This document shows positions 46,961 to 59,044 of a DNA stretch of 64,000 nt, piece by piece. Made by a program: the position numbers and the translations under genes. The notes under the pieces were generated by a model. The model saw only the letters and a list, made by a program, of their open reading frames with translations, had not been told where the DNA came from and ran no database searches. Source of the DNA: Antedon mediterranea (taxonomy: Eukaryota; Echinodermata; Crinoidea; Comatulida; Antedonidae); NCBI RefSeq assembly GCF_964355755.1, contig NC_092672.1, positions 18,536,501 to 18,600,500 on the forward strand, given 5' to 3'. Positions within the stretch are counted from its first letter, which is position 1. Every line of letters begins with the position of its first letter.

Positions 46961-48094
46961 AGCCTGACGTTATCGCAATGCTGAAATTAATTGTCTTTCC
47001 TTTGTTGGCAGAATCCATTAATATGTAGGCCTAGCTATGACATAATTAAACCTGCATAATCACAATTGATTCTAAGGTTATTCATTGCTTTAAAACTGTG
47101 TTTTTATAAAGCAAAGCAATCAAAAGGAAATTATACTTTATTGGATATAACCCACTTACTAATCATAGGCAATAAAAGAATTTTATTTACATTAACACTT
47201 TTTTAAAACAATATAAGGGGTCCTCAAATTAAATAAATGCAATCGTGTTTACTATTTTTAAACAAAGAGAAGGAATCGGATTGAGGAGTTTAAGGAGAAA
47301 GGAAAACAAAGTCTGTATGTTCTTAACTGTATTCCTTTCTCTCGGGTGACTCTTACCAAGGCAGCTGAAATTCACATTCAAACATAATACAATCAATTTA
47401 TAAAAATTCTATTTTTTATAGGTCATGTTGAGTCATAAATAAATAAGCATAAAGGAAATACATATGTCAATACCTAAAGTATTATTTTATTGTTTATCAG
47501 TTTAGAATAACTGTTAGAACATATTTGAAAGCAAAATTAAAATGGTACAAATATTGTCCGTGTGTATATTTATCAAAATCATGTATATATTAGTTTTGTC
47601 CAAATCAATTGATCATCAACAATAGTACATATCTCAACCTGTCCATGCAACAGTAGTGCTGACATTAGTTCCTAGTTTTCATAGAGCTTCATTAAAATAC
47701 TTAAGGTGAACACTTTGTATCCAACTACCTGCATGCTGATAAATTCTTGCAATACCTTAATACACACCCCGGGTGAACAAACAAGTCGCACATTTCAACC
47801 TTAAATACACACCCCGGGTGAACAAACAAGTCGCACATTTCAACATTAAGGCTACAAATAAGCGTGCGTGGGACTTATTAGATCAGTAAACATAGTTTAA
47901 GACTATAGATGGCAGCACACTAGTTTGACAAAAAAAGTGTGATGTTTCTAATATCTGGGCACATCACATTTATTTGTCACATCAAGTTTGATAGTGTAGA
48001 GAGAGCTTTACCTAGCAAGTGTCACAAATTTATGACATTTATATTTACAAACCAATGTAAACAAACAATAATCTCTATACAACATAATGACTTG
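46961..48094. other. Noncoding, with a 45-bp duplication
   Basis: A 45-bp unit containing TACACACCCCGGGTGAACAA is present twice at 47758-47847. Otherwise there are no recognisable features. Confidence 0.6.
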
Positions 48095-49416
48095 GGGCCT
48101 GTTTCTGCTGTTTCATTTGTGGATGAATGAAATCACAAGATATGTTATTCAGTTGTGGGGGAGAGAAAGTACGGGGAAGGATGGCAGGCAATAGAAAAGA
48201 ATCACAGATAACAAATAAGAGCATTTTTGCGAAAGTAAAAGAGGAGTTTGGGGTGGAGTTCCGGGGACTACCCAAGCTAAGCAATTTGAGGCGTTAGTAC
48301 ACGCTCGCGAAGGGTATGGATGGTCCTATATAAACACCAAAACGGAAACAAAAAAGGGACTCAGAATGTTGCAAATACCTACCAAACGATAGTAGATAAT
48401 GGTTAATTAATTATGAAAACCCAAATTTTATAGCAAAAATCATCCGAATTTATGTTATAAACGATGAAATTAGCAACAAAAACTTAATCCAAACGAGCGT
48501 ATTTATGGCACGCCCTTAGTGCCTTTAATAGGAGAACAATGAACATTCTTACTTTGATCGTTTTACATAATATAATTTTTTAGAAAAACATCACATCGAC
48601 CGAAAACAAAGGTAATCAGAGCCTTTGATAATATATTAAATATGATTTTATTAAGCATAGAAATGTGTTATTATTTATGTTCGTACATAAATATACGAAA
48701 TAATGTTCAATACTCATTACTTTATTGAAGGCACTATGTGCGTGCGATATTCTATGACTTGGATACTCTCGTTTTATTTAAGTTTTTATGGCTAAACTCA
48801 TCGTTTTTAACATAAATTCGGACGATTTTTGCTATAAAAGTTGGGTTTTCATAATTAATTAACAATTATCTACTCTCGTTTGGTAAGTATTGCAACAATC
48901 TGAGTCTCGTTTTTGTTTCCGTTTGGTGTTTTGTAGGACCGCGCTCGCGAAAGACAACAGTCGTTCACGTGGGAAGGGCCGTATTTCATCGCCTTTGTTG
49001 AGGATAAAAATTATCCTAGGCGATCGGGCGCTGCACGACCCTCCCCATCATGTTATTGAAGGCGCCATGAGAATTAATTTTATTAGCGATGTAAGTAGGC
49101 TTTAAAAAAAAAAAAAAACTTGTAGACCTGGAGACAACATTTTATTTTTTTAACATGTTTGAGTGAGATGTTCGACGATATATACACACGTGTGTATCAC
49201 GACTTTGATGTAAACAAACAAACAGCCAACTCACTACTTCCGTCTGAGTGTATTGCATTTTGGGTAATGATGACGTTTTGCTCGACGACCACCCATAGAT
49301 TTAACCGGTTATTTCGGAGCACAAATTGAGCAGAAACGCGGTCTTGTTATTGTTATCTATTTTTAATCTATTTAAAAATAACCGGTTAAATTGCGTTATG
49401 CAGCAGAAACAGACCC
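48095..49416. mobile_element. 1.32-kb Harbinger-type element (family P2)
   Basis: The left end is GGGCCTGTTTCTGCTG and the right end is CAGCAGAAACAGACCC. Both are flanked by TTG (48092-48094 and 49417-49419), a 3-bp duplication. AACCGGTTA words lie near the right end as in other P2 copies. An inner inverted repeat (about 48310-48490 against 48770-48930), sharing CATAAATTCGGA and GTTTTCATAATTAATTAA-like words, makes this copy longer. The frame at 48890-49105 has no recognisable domain. Confidence 0.83.
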
Positions 49417-49565
49417 TTGCTCAACAATTTACTAAATGATGATTTAAAATTTTCTCTGTGATTATAGCAAATTGTTTGAGGAAAGCAAAGCAAAACGTCA
49501 TTGTACTCAGTTTAGTTTACGTGACAGTATTTTGTACTGTTGTAACATTTAAGATGTTCAATATG

Positions 49566-49842
49566 AGAACAGTAATACTAGGACAACGGCAGTAAATAGG
49601 GTACAAGAACAGTAATACTAGGACAACGGCAGTAAATAGGGTACAAGAACAGTAATACTAGGACAACGGCAGTAAATAGGGTACAAGAACAGTAATACTA
49701 GGACAACGGCAGTAAATAGGGTACAAGAACAGTAATACTAGGACAACGGCAGTAAATAGGGTACAAGAACAGTAATACTAGGACAACGGCAGTAAATAGG
49801 GTACAAGAACAGTAATACTAGGACAACGGCAGTAAATAGGGT
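49566..49842. repeat. 40-bp tandem array, 7 copies
   Basis: The unit is AGAACAGTAATACTAGGACA plus ACGGCAGTAAATAGGGTACA. The period is exactly 40 (49566, 49606, and so on to 49806), and copies are identical. Confidence 0.97.
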
Positions 49843-50295
49843 TCCATTTTTTGTTTGTTTTTGTTTCATTCTAACACAGAAGTAATTACTTGTGCCACAA
49901 TTGAATCAAAGATATGGTCTGTGATAAACCATCAATCAAACATCAATGCACAAAATACATTTACAAAACAAAAACACCATAGTACTAACAAGTCAGTCAC
50001 ACAAAAAAGAAAAACATTAAGTATATATAAAGATAAAACAATTTTACAAATACAAATAGCTTTATTCATCAAATCAAAATAAAATAATAGATTCAAGAAA
50101 ACGATGAAATGGGGTCTCAGGAAAACAGGTTTGTATGATAAGAGACCCCAGATTACCTAATTATTTAAAAATTGGTTTACAAAATAATAGTTCAACAGTA
50201 AAAAAGATAAGTGGAGACCACCAAAAAATAGACAAGCAAATTATTTAAAACACTATTTTCCAAAAAATCTTATTGTGATGAGTTTTAAAAAAGCG
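49843..50295. other. Noncoding, no exon recognised
   Basis: A and T rich. A 75-residue plus frame starting at 49855 is low-complexity Lys/Thr/Ser and not convincing. Confidence 0.5.
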
Positions 50296-50540
50296 TAAAC
50301 TGTTCAGTTTGGTAACCACAGCGTGTTGCTAACGCCTAAACTGTTCAGTTTGGTAACCACAGCGTGTTGCTAACGCCTAAACTGTTCAGTTTGGTAACCA
50401 CAGCGTGTTGCTAAAGCCTAAACTGTTCAGTTTGGTAACCACAGCGTGTTGCTAACGCCTAAACTGTTCAGTTTGGTAACCACAGCGTGTTGCTAACGCC
50501 TAAACTGTTCAGTTTGGTAACCACAGTGTGTTGCTAACAA
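50296..50540. repeat. 41-bp tandem array, 6 copies
   Basis: The unit is GCCTAAACTGTTCAGTTTGG plus a 21-base remainder containing ACCACAGCGTGTTGC. The dyad AAACTG-TT-CAGTTT lies in each unit. The array ends about 45 bases before the last recognised exon of the armadillo gene, so it would be intronic or 3' flanking. Confidence 0.96.
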
Positions 50541-50583
50541 TTGTTACTGTCCAGTAGAATAACTAGATAAAAATAAATGTTAC

Positions 50584-50688
50584 CTGCAGTAAATTAATGA
50601 GTGGTTGTATTGCACCTTGCTTAATAAGAATCTCACGAAATTCTGGTCCCTCACATGCAATGTTCCCTAAAGCCCAGCTACATTGATC
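50584..50688 (-). CDS. TMCO6: TMCO6-like armadillo protein, exon 4 of those found
   Basis: This 105-bp exon is in phase 0 at both ends. The acceptor is TTTGTATGTAG and the donor is CAG|GTAACA. It encodes 35 residues, including QCSWALGNIACEGPEF and GAIQPLINLL. That is one armadillo repeat with the WALGNIA core also seen in importin-alpha. It follows directly, without frame loss, from the exon at 51375-51558. No later exon was recognised at lower coordinates, so the C-terminal half is either in large introns that were not recognised or missing. Confidence 0.78.
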
Positions 50689-51374
50689 CTACATACAAAT
50701 AAAATTTTCATTTAATATCAATTAGAAAAATAATAATAATAATATACAATATGTGTGTGTATACTGTATACTGTATCTGTATAAAAGTAAAACTAATACT
50801 AACTAGAAAGCCACTCCGAACGTGCATACCTCCGCCTACTGTAAAATTCTCCTACATAAGATTTCTCTGGGAAAAAATATATATTATATATATATTTGTG
50901 TGTGTCTTAATGCTGTTTGTGATTTAGACTAATATCACTACAAGCATGTGTATGCGAGTTTGGTGTAATGGTTATGTAAGAAGCCTTTCAATTAACATTA
51001 GAACAGCAACGCTAAAATCAAACGAGTGAATTTAAAAAGAAATAGGTTTTTTAAACAACTCGCATCAAAAAAGGTGCACATTAAATCAAATTAGGTTACT
51101 TTAAGACTGCTCCCCGGCTTAACACTAGCAGGTCTGAAAAGTACACTAAAAAGTGGTCCAGAATTGGGGCCATTGTCCCAAATGGTCCTATTTTATTTTA
51201 ATGGAATGGTCCTTGACCACATATCTATCTGTATATTCATTTTCGTAAAGATCTTGTAATTACTTTTTGAGTAATCCTGCTAACAAACAAACAAACAAAC
51301 ACACAAGATCGATTACATAACCTCCTTGGCGGAGATAAAAAAGTAGTCAACAAGAAAACTGTTTGTTAGCATAC
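50689..51374. other. Intron of the armadillo gene
   Basis: Holds a CAAACAAACAAAC simple repeat at about 51281-51302 and TATATATAT runs near 50880-50900. No other feature is seen. Confidence 0.6.
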
Positions 51375-51558
51375 CTGCAGTGGTGCACTGTGTCCCTGAA
51401 GATATACAATGAGGTAAGGGGAAGCATGCTTAAGAGCTAGCATAGCATGGTCTGTTTTACCGGCAGCAATGTTTGTTATACACCATGACGCTTCTAGTTG
51501 TAAGCCTGGGTTGTTGCATGTTAGTAAACTAATTAGGCTTTGAAAAGCACCATCAATA
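51375..51558 (-). CDS. TMCO6: TMCO6-like armadillo protein, exon 3 of those found
   Basis: The 184-bp exon has acceptor TTTTATCAG and donor CAG|GTATGC. Its first base completes an AG|T serine codon begun by the previous exon. It encodes about 61 residues, including AFQSLISLLTCNNPGLQLEA, SWCITNIAAGK and ASPYLIVYLQGHSAPLQ, an armadillo repeat and the start of the next. From memory, the order of motifs matches TMCO6 better than importin-alpha, notably the loop between SLL and LQLEA. TMCO6 is a poorly understood armadillo-like protein annotated with membrane and coiled-coil segments. Its molecular role is not settled. Confidence 0.8.
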
Positions 51559-51590
51559 CTGATAAAAGAAAAATATATTTGAAGTCGTTT

Positions 51591-51930
51591 ATAATAATAA
51601 TAATAATAATAATAATATCAAACATTTATAAAGCGCTCTTTACCGGAGTCTCACAGTGCAACATGAAAAGAATAAATTGAAATAGGTGAGTTTTCAGCAG
51701 AGATCGGAATTGAAAAGAGTGCAATGGGTGTACAAAGAAGTTGGTTCCAGATCTCTAGTGCTCGAGAAACAAAGGCATGGATTTAAAGTTGGTTCTAGGT
51801 AGCGTTAACATAAGACTAGATCCTTTTCAGAATGAAGACCTTTCTGTAGTAGGACATACGGTTTAATAAGTTTGTAAACATAATGTGGAGCAGTTCCACA
51901 AAGACATGAAAAGGTTGAAATCTTTGTACT
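51591..51930. mobile_element. SINE-like dispersed repeat with TAA microsatellite
   Basis: A (TAA)n run at 51591-51617 adjoins CATTTATAAAGCGCTCTTTA and GTGAGTTTTCAGCAGAGATC. From memory, this combination is common in repetitive elements of marine invertebrates. No pol III boxes were identified, so the class is uncertain. Confidence 0.4.
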
Positions 51931-52069
51931 GTATACTGTTTATAAAGTGAACATTCTGATTTTGATCTCTAACTCCATAAATTGATGCATTTTGCTATTT
52001 TCATTCTTCTGTCATCTTCAGTACATTATTTCTTCTTTTTTCTTTGATTATTGATCTTATTATTAGGTT

Positions 52070-53531
52070 ATATGCATTATCATGCATATAACCTCTTGAT
52101 TCTGTCAAAATCTTTATTTATTTATTTATTCTTTCCTTAGCACTATTTTGTCCGTGAATTATCTTGATATCAGTTTCATCTATCTAAGTCAATTTTTCAG
52201 AGTATATTCCTTATGGCCAGGAATCGATGTGGTTATGTTTTCAGGGTGCGCAATCAAACATTACGTGGTCTACACATGATTTTACGAAATCACGTTTGTA
52301 ATCATATATTCACAAGCATGAATCACAATTAAACAAAATTTGGTACTCATAAATTTCAGGTCATATTTCATCATATGGCAATACAATTACGTGCGTAGCG
52401 CATATAACGCTTGCGTACGCGCGCTTAAAATGTTCAAAATTGTCAAAATTTATTTTCGATGAAATTAGAGTACGTTTCAGGCAATTTTAAGCGTTTAAAA
52501 AAAATTGCCATGAGTGCGCCGACTTTTGCACGCGCACTGCGCGTTAAACGTTAATGCGCACTCTTTTTGCCCGATTTCTGTTTTACAATCTTTCTTTAAT
52601 AATATCATCATATTTGATTCACGTTTCAACTCGAAATTGCGTTATACGAGCACGTCAAAAGTGACTGGCTACGCACGTATAAGTTAACAAAATGGTGAAA
52701 ATATGCTAAATTTCAAAATTAATATATATCGTCAGAAGGCAGGGGAACACCTATTTTTTATTTCATTTTCTTGAAGTGTATGTATCATATGTATGATTTA
52801 TTATCAAATTAAGAGAACAAAAGTTGATTAAGTCATCATTAATTGCATATTCAATTTTTTTTAAATAATTTCGACAATCAAACAAATTATGACATTTTCT
52901 TAGGCCAAAATAACAAACTTAACATTAACTCCTTCCTTCAAAAGTTCATATATTAAAGTTAAAAGTATATAGTTTGACAGTGCATCATTTGTTTACATTT
53001 TAAAGATGTCATCATAGTAAAAAATTATAATTCATTGCGGTATGTAATAATCTATTTGCACCAAAGTGGTTACTGCATAATAAATACACTGAGGAATTTT
53101 TCTACAACTTTTAGTCAGTTGTGTATGGCTCGATGGTCTGTGCTCGTGTCTATGGCATTCAAGGTACCGAGATCGAGTCTCACCTTGGGAAACGAAATAA
53201 GATTTTTTTTTATTATCCGTATTGTTTGTTCAAATTTATTTCTTAGTGTATAGATTATACACATGATTTATAATGAAATCTAGATAAAAATTAACTTATG
53301 TCTTTATTATTATGTAACAACAAATGTGGTTTATGACATTATACGCATGGATGTTTGATCGGATTGTGATACCGACTATGGTGTTCGCGTTAGCAAGGTC
53401 CTATCATATATTATAAATAATTAAAGATTCTGAGAAAATCAATCAATCAATATATCTTTTAAAAATCAATTATCTTTATTTAAATCAATGCATATAACCT
53501 ATAATTCGTCATAGTGACGAATTAAATCTAG
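52070..53531 (+). mobile_element. Helitron-like element, 3' end defined (copy H2)
   Basis: The 3' terminus is a 10-bp stem, TAATTCGTCA-TAG-TGACGAATTA (53502-53524), followed by AATCTAG and T. The CTAG end is at 53528-53531. It matches the H1 terminus in layout and in the following TTATTATT. The 5' end is not defined; the start given is where GGTTATATGCATTATCATGC occurs, whose words recur just before the terminal hairpin. The interior has GCGTAGCGCATATAACGC-like words similar in style to H1. No coding sequence. Confidence 0.5.
53110..53215 (+). mobile_element. tRNA-derived SINE head
   Basis: TGGCTCGATGGTCTGTGCTC resembles a tRNA A-box region, and GAGATCGAGTCTCACC about 45 bases later resembles a B-box region. 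An A/T-rich tail follows. Mismatches in both boxes suggest an old copy. Confidence 0.5.
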
Positions 53532-53678
53532 TTATTATTGATCCTATTATTTTTTATTAAATTTCAAATTGTTTTTTTAAAGAGCAGTGGTGTATATATA
53601 TCAACCTTTAAGTGACCAAGTCAAAAAAAAAAACACAATTTTCTTTTAAATTTGCACAATGAAAGGTTTGGTTGAAAC

Positions 53679-54558
53679 TAGTCTGGGCTCCAGACGAGTT
53701 TCGTCTTAATATTAGTAAAAATATAAATGTTTTTGCACATTTTGCGTTTCATACGTGTATTACTTGAGTTTGGATACTCCGTCTGGGGAAACACGCACAA
53801 GTCACGTAGTTTGACACCAAGAATTCTCGGTGCGATTATACGATTATCCAGTTGACTAGTTTCAGCCGCATGCCATTGGCTACTCACTCGTACGCAGTTT
53901 TAATATTCATATTTCAGAATTTCAAAGACTCAACAACTAAGATGATGCGCATGCACTATTTTACGTTTAAACAATGTGTTCTTGGGTACATTGATGAAAA
54001 TTTCTGAAGGCTAGAAATGATTTTATATGCCTAGTAGTCTGGTAAACATTTGATAGGATTTTTCCCAAGAACATGAAAACTCGTCTTGCTTCTAGCTAGC
54101 TTCTCCATAAATCAAACATTGAATGGATCATTTAATATTATGCAGAGATAATTTGATTTAATTCCCACCCAGACCTTGTCCTCTTGTTCTGTGTGGTGGT
54201 GTAGCCCTGTTGTGTGCCGGTGTGCCTTATTGCCGTTTTATTTGGCAGGTCATATATTATAATATTTATATATTTCAACAGTTGTTCAGTCTCGATCGTA
54301 CATTCAGCACTGTACATACTCGATCTTTTTCATTTTGAAAAAAAATGATCATTGGTTGATTCGAAATCCATATTTACATACCGCCCGCCCCATATAGCCA
54401 AATACGGTATGATAAACTACGTCATTCTTATCGCATGTTTGCTGTCTGCAAATCGATTTCTATACTAGTGTTTCACAAGTCTGTATTTTCAGACAAAAAT
54501 CAAAATAAAAACAAATAAATAAAAAAAAGACAATGAATACAGACTTGGGGCAAGTCTA
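53679..54558. mobile_element. Dispersed element family D, copy 2 (0.88 kb)
   Basis: Full-length partner of 33158-34070 in the same orientation. It starts TAGTCTGGGCTCCAGACG and ends GACTTGGGGCAAGTCTA. The copies differ by many substitutions and small indels, so the family is not recent. Here it lies inside an intron of the armadillo gene. Confidence 0.8.
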
Positions 54559-56516
54559 GGTTGAAACATGCAGATAAAATTATTTTGGATATCTGTATCT
54601 TGTTGCCATAGTAACGGCAATTTTAAAGTGTATTTTTTCCTATTATTTCACTGTCAAATAAGGTAAACGCTCTTACACAGATTGTTGAAATTTAATTTAA
54701 TTTTTAATACAAGATGATGAAAACTGAGAAACAAACTGAAAGCAAAAAATTGTTGGTCGGGCATGGGAATGGACCATACCATTTATTTTCAATAGGGTGT
54801 TTTTACTTGTGGTAAAAAATTAAATTTTGGCCAAAGTTTGGAACTTCACAATGTCTATGGTAACACTTGAATTGTGTTGTTATTGATTATATATATTCTA
54901 TGGACCTTGTGTGAATGGATAAAAGGCAAAAAACTTTGTGGAATACATTTTTGTTATACTGATGTTGTCACAAAAGTTTGTATTTTTTCTGATTTCAGGA
55001 TGTGTTATTTGTAAAGTAATGGCATAAAATTTGAACGCAATTCAAATTGAATCAAATATTAAAACCGAAATGTAGATAATCTAAACTCAGTGTTTTGTTA
55101 ACTTGTGTATGTACATATTCACAGCTATAAACATGTGTATCAATGTTTAAATGAATCAGAGTCAGGCCTCGAATTTTACCGCGGCCACCGCCGTCGGTGC
55201 CCTCCCAGTTGGCCTCAATGCCCTCGAAAATGAATAGCACCCACGGCCACTACTGGCCTGCCCTTTTTTTTGCGTTGGCCGCGAGTGCCCTTCCCGAGTT
55301 TTACCACAATAAAAACCACTGAATTAGATAGAAAATAATGTCAAGAAGATTTGTTTACACGACTCGGACGAGACGCAAAACTATCGCCTGAGCTGTCTTC
55401 GTTGCAAGGGGATTTCCCTAAACGCATTTATTAATACACAAACAGTAAACAAAACATCGAACATTGCAATAGGGAAACCAAAATAATATCATCCCGGCCG
55501 CCGTGCGTGGTAAATCATGGTATAGATAGTACATTAAAATACAGGGGTGTAAACTTTAAATAATCAAGCTAAAAACGTTCCTCGATCGGAGGTTACTGAA
55601 AGTATTAAAGTCACACAATAATCGAGCTAGCCGCCTTCGATGAATAAAAAAATTACACGCACTCCTAGCCTATCCTCCTGCCGCCGATCCGGTCGAACGC
55701 ACGCAAATTCAATGAATTGGGAAAACAATTCTATTTGACGCACACGCACCCTCTGATAAGAAATTTCACACACAAAACGTTTATAATTTACAGTCCCTTT
55801 CTTTTTTATGCAAAAAATAAAGAATACTAAAATCAAACATTGAAAAGTCATTTTGTAGTTTTCATCAGGTTATTTAAAAAATAATGATTTAGCTTATAAA
55901 AAATAAAAAACAGTAAATCAAATAAAAACCCATTGAATTTCAGACAATGGGCTTCCAGTTTACTACTTTTATTTTATTTAGTTAAATAATGTTTCGTTTC
56001 CATCAATTTTTTGTCTATTGTGACATTAAAATGGCTTATTCAATAATAAAAAAAAGTGTGGGGGGGGGGGGTTATTTAAGCCTTTGATCTTTAACCTGGT
56101 TTCTTCAGAAGAAAGCACAGATTAAATGTTATTTTAAAGCTTTAACCGCTCTTAAATGTCTTAATTTCAAATTCTTATATTTTTTTTTAAGATGCATATT
56201 ATACTGTAAATCTAAATTTCTAATCTTTGCCCTGTTTTATGTTTTTTATCATTAACTATTATATTTGTTAGTGTTCATGAGACCCGATTCAGTTGGATGG
56301 ATCCCCCTTTATCAATGATCATTAAATTAATTTCCACACAACAAAAATTAGCTATGCATTTCATTTCATAAGCAACACATTATATACAGTAGATAAAACA
56401 AAGTAGGCAACTACTTAAAAATTGTTCATTTCCTTCAGGGCAGATAGAGGGCTCACTATTAAATTTCCTTATTGTCATCACAAAAAGCTATCAATAAATT
56501 GTTTTAGTTTTAATAC

Positions 56517-56629
56517 CTTAAGAATGCATCAATGTTTGCTAAATCTTCAGCAAATGCTTTCTTTAGTTGTTTAAGTAATTCAAGATGATCACTGCCAATT
56601 ACTTGAATGTCCAGTCCAATACTTCCTAC
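56517..56629 (-). CDS. TMCO6: TMCO6-like armadillo protein, exon 2 of those found
   Basis: The 113-bp exon has acceptor CTTTTACAG and donor AAG|GTATTA. It starts in phase 0 and ends two bases into a codon completed by the next exon. It encodes 37 residues plus a split Ser, including LELLKQLKKAFAEDLANIDA. That is a helical stretch placed between the basic N-terminus and the first full armadillo repeat. It fits the corresponding region of TMCO6, where a short charged helix leads into the repeat domain. Confidence 0.78.
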
Positions 56630-58946
56630 CTGTAAAAGTATACCAATGTTATATTAATAGGTTTAATTATGCAAACACTTCTGTTTTTCTGTTGCAAGAG
56701 ACTCAGACTCCTGCATTTTAGACTCGTCTCTTCCGGCTTAACATCGTGCTTCGTCTCAGGTTACAAAGAACTGAAATTTGATGTTCTAAGAATGTTCAAA
56801 TACGAAATTTAAGCCATTGTACTGCCATTTATAGTATTTTTTTCCAAACATCGCCACCATGACTGCTTATTACATGTTCCTTAATCCTAGAGGATATGGA
56901 CATAATTTAGAAATGTGTGGCATTTATCAATATATGCCTAAATTTTTGTTTAAGCTAAAATATTTAAGAAGTGCATAAGCAAATTAAGCTTATTCTACGC
57001 TCGCGCTAAGGTCAAATTTTCGTTTGCCAAAATGGCGAAAGGTTTTGAAATACATTAGCCAAATTGAAAATCCTTTAGCTAAATTTAAAAAACCATAAAA
57101 ATTCGAAAAAATGTTTATTAAATAAATAATGCATGTATTTTTTTTATATTTTATTTCTTTTACATTTATATTATTATTAGGTATCCCAATGAACCTGATT
57201 TTTGTTACAGGGATTTTAACACGTTCGTGAAATTTCAAAAAGTGACGTGTCTTTGAAGTTAAAAATATACTATTTCTTATGTACCCATGCGAATAAAAAT
57301 TATATGCCTGAAAGATCTTGTTTAAGGGATTATTTTTATATATTTATAATCTATGTTTATTAAATATTTTAATAGAAAACGCGAGTTAAAAATGAAGTAC
57401 AAAAGCCGGCGAGCCGAAATCCGTGCGCTAAAAATAACTTTGGAAAACATCTACCCATTTTCGCACTCGATCGCACGAGGTCCATAATAGGTGGTGGAGT
57501 AATTTTTGTTGCATGTTATCAGGCTTTAAATACTCTTTATTCGCTTATTACTAAATTACCGTCGCCCAGGCAATGTGCATGGTATGCATGTATTAGCGCG
57601 TTAATTAATGATTGGATAACCCCCGCAGTGGACTGTTCCATTTTCTGAACTAGTCTTCGCCGCACACGAGGCATGTCGAAAAATGTCACCTCTCATCATG
57701 GAATATTTGCTTCGAAACGTCAATTTTACCGATTTATTAAATTATTTAATAATTGGAATATTTATCAATCTATTATATAAAACAAGAAATGTACCGCAGA
57801 AATTTAAGAAGCTTTGAATTTGCTATGCAGCGGCCGTAACCCATTCTATGTAGGCGGCCGAAACGCGCTTTGGCCATGGTTGCCGTTGCAGTATACGCTG
57901 TTTCTTAGCTATTCAATTTAAAGCGCAACTTTCGGTTAGAATAATCGAAAGGGAAATAAAATTAAACATGTTAACATTATATTATTGAGGTAATTACTTT
58001 GTTAAATTTAAAATTCCCCTTTTTAAATAACAGAACAGCCTCGTTTACGGAAGTATTCGTCCACATGTTTCTGTTTACATTTTCTTCTCGAAGTTCATTT
58101 TCAACGTCGAAGAATAGGGACTTCCCCTTTTATTCGCTAATCATCACGTTGACGACGGCCGGCCACGAACCAATCACATTAACTGTGTGTCATTAAAACG
58201 TCATCGAGGCACGCTCTGCGCATGTTTAAACAGAACTAAAACAATTAACACGGCGATCGTGACGTCGTCACATAAAATGCTGTTGTGGTAAAAAGTGTAC
58301 CCGAGTCAGAAAGTACCGAAGTGTGGCGAATTCTCGCTCCCATAAGAAGTCAAGCCAACCAGGCTAGGCCTAGGCTTGGAAATGTATTTTCGCCAATTTG
58401 GCGAACGAGGCAATATTTATTTTCGCCAAATGGAGACTCCAGTCGCCATTGGCGAATTGGCGAGCGGTTAGCGTGAGCGTAGTTATTTATCAAACCGCCT
58501 TTAAGCAGAAAAATTGGGTAAAATTTACTTTGCGCATGCGAGCAACAAGTTATGTCTTAAGACGAAAAATCCTCTTACACGTGCACATTAGCTTTTTCTT
58601 CTTACCAACGCATGTTCCATTATGAACAAAATGGATATCTTTAGGCTTAGAGTTAGCCAAGTTCAACCGGACATAATAGCGATAACATAGACGCACCTTA
58701 AACCACATATTATTATTGTTTATGTCCGAGAAACTATCCATTTTAAAATATAGTTCAATCTACATGACGACCACAATGAAAGTATTTGGCTGTATTTGGC
58801 ATAAGACCCAAACTTCTGCCCAGATCAATTTCGACAATCGCTGTTAGAGTTGTTTATCATCCCCATGAAATAACAATTTCAACATGTGTGAACATATTGT
58901 GAACAATTTGAATACCATGCGTCAAAAACACCCTGATGAAAATTAC
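56630..58946. other. Intron of the armadillo gene
   Basis: More CpG-containing than average. TTTTCGCCAATTTGGCGAA and related GCC/GGC palindromic words lie at 58388-58470. No exon was recognised; frames at 57999-58625 lack domains. Confidence 0.55.
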
Positions 58947-59044
58947 CTGTTCCACAGTAAACGTTGTGCTTGAGACTGTATTTTCTTCTTCACAGCGAGC
59001 ACGCTTTGAAAATACCACATTTTTCCTTCTTTGTTTCCGCAAAA
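58947..59044 (-). CDS. TMCO6: TMCO6-like armadillo protein, basic N-terminal exon
   Basis: The 98-bp exon has acceptor TTTTCTTTAAAG and donor CAG|GTAATT. It begins with the last two bases of a codon and ends in phase 0, joining exon 2 without frame loss. It encodes 32 residues starting LRKQRRKNVVFSKRARCEEE. The pattern LRK-x-RR-x4-V-x-SKR is close to what is recalled of the TMCO6 N-terminus and resembles an importin-beta-binding basic segment. It has no Met, so at least one upstream coding exon is expected. The ATG-initiated frame at 63429-63193 was considered but lacks a donor of the right phase. Confidence 0.75.

Larger units (their letters stand above)
51559..56516. other. Large intron of the armadillo gene, repeat-filled
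   Basis: Contains a SINE-like repeat after a TAA run (51591-51930), a Helitron-like body ending at 53531 with a SINE inside it, dispersed element D copy 2 (53679-54558), and a GC-richer segment at 55165-55320 with GCGGCCACCGCCG. No additional exon was recognised. Confidence 0.6.
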
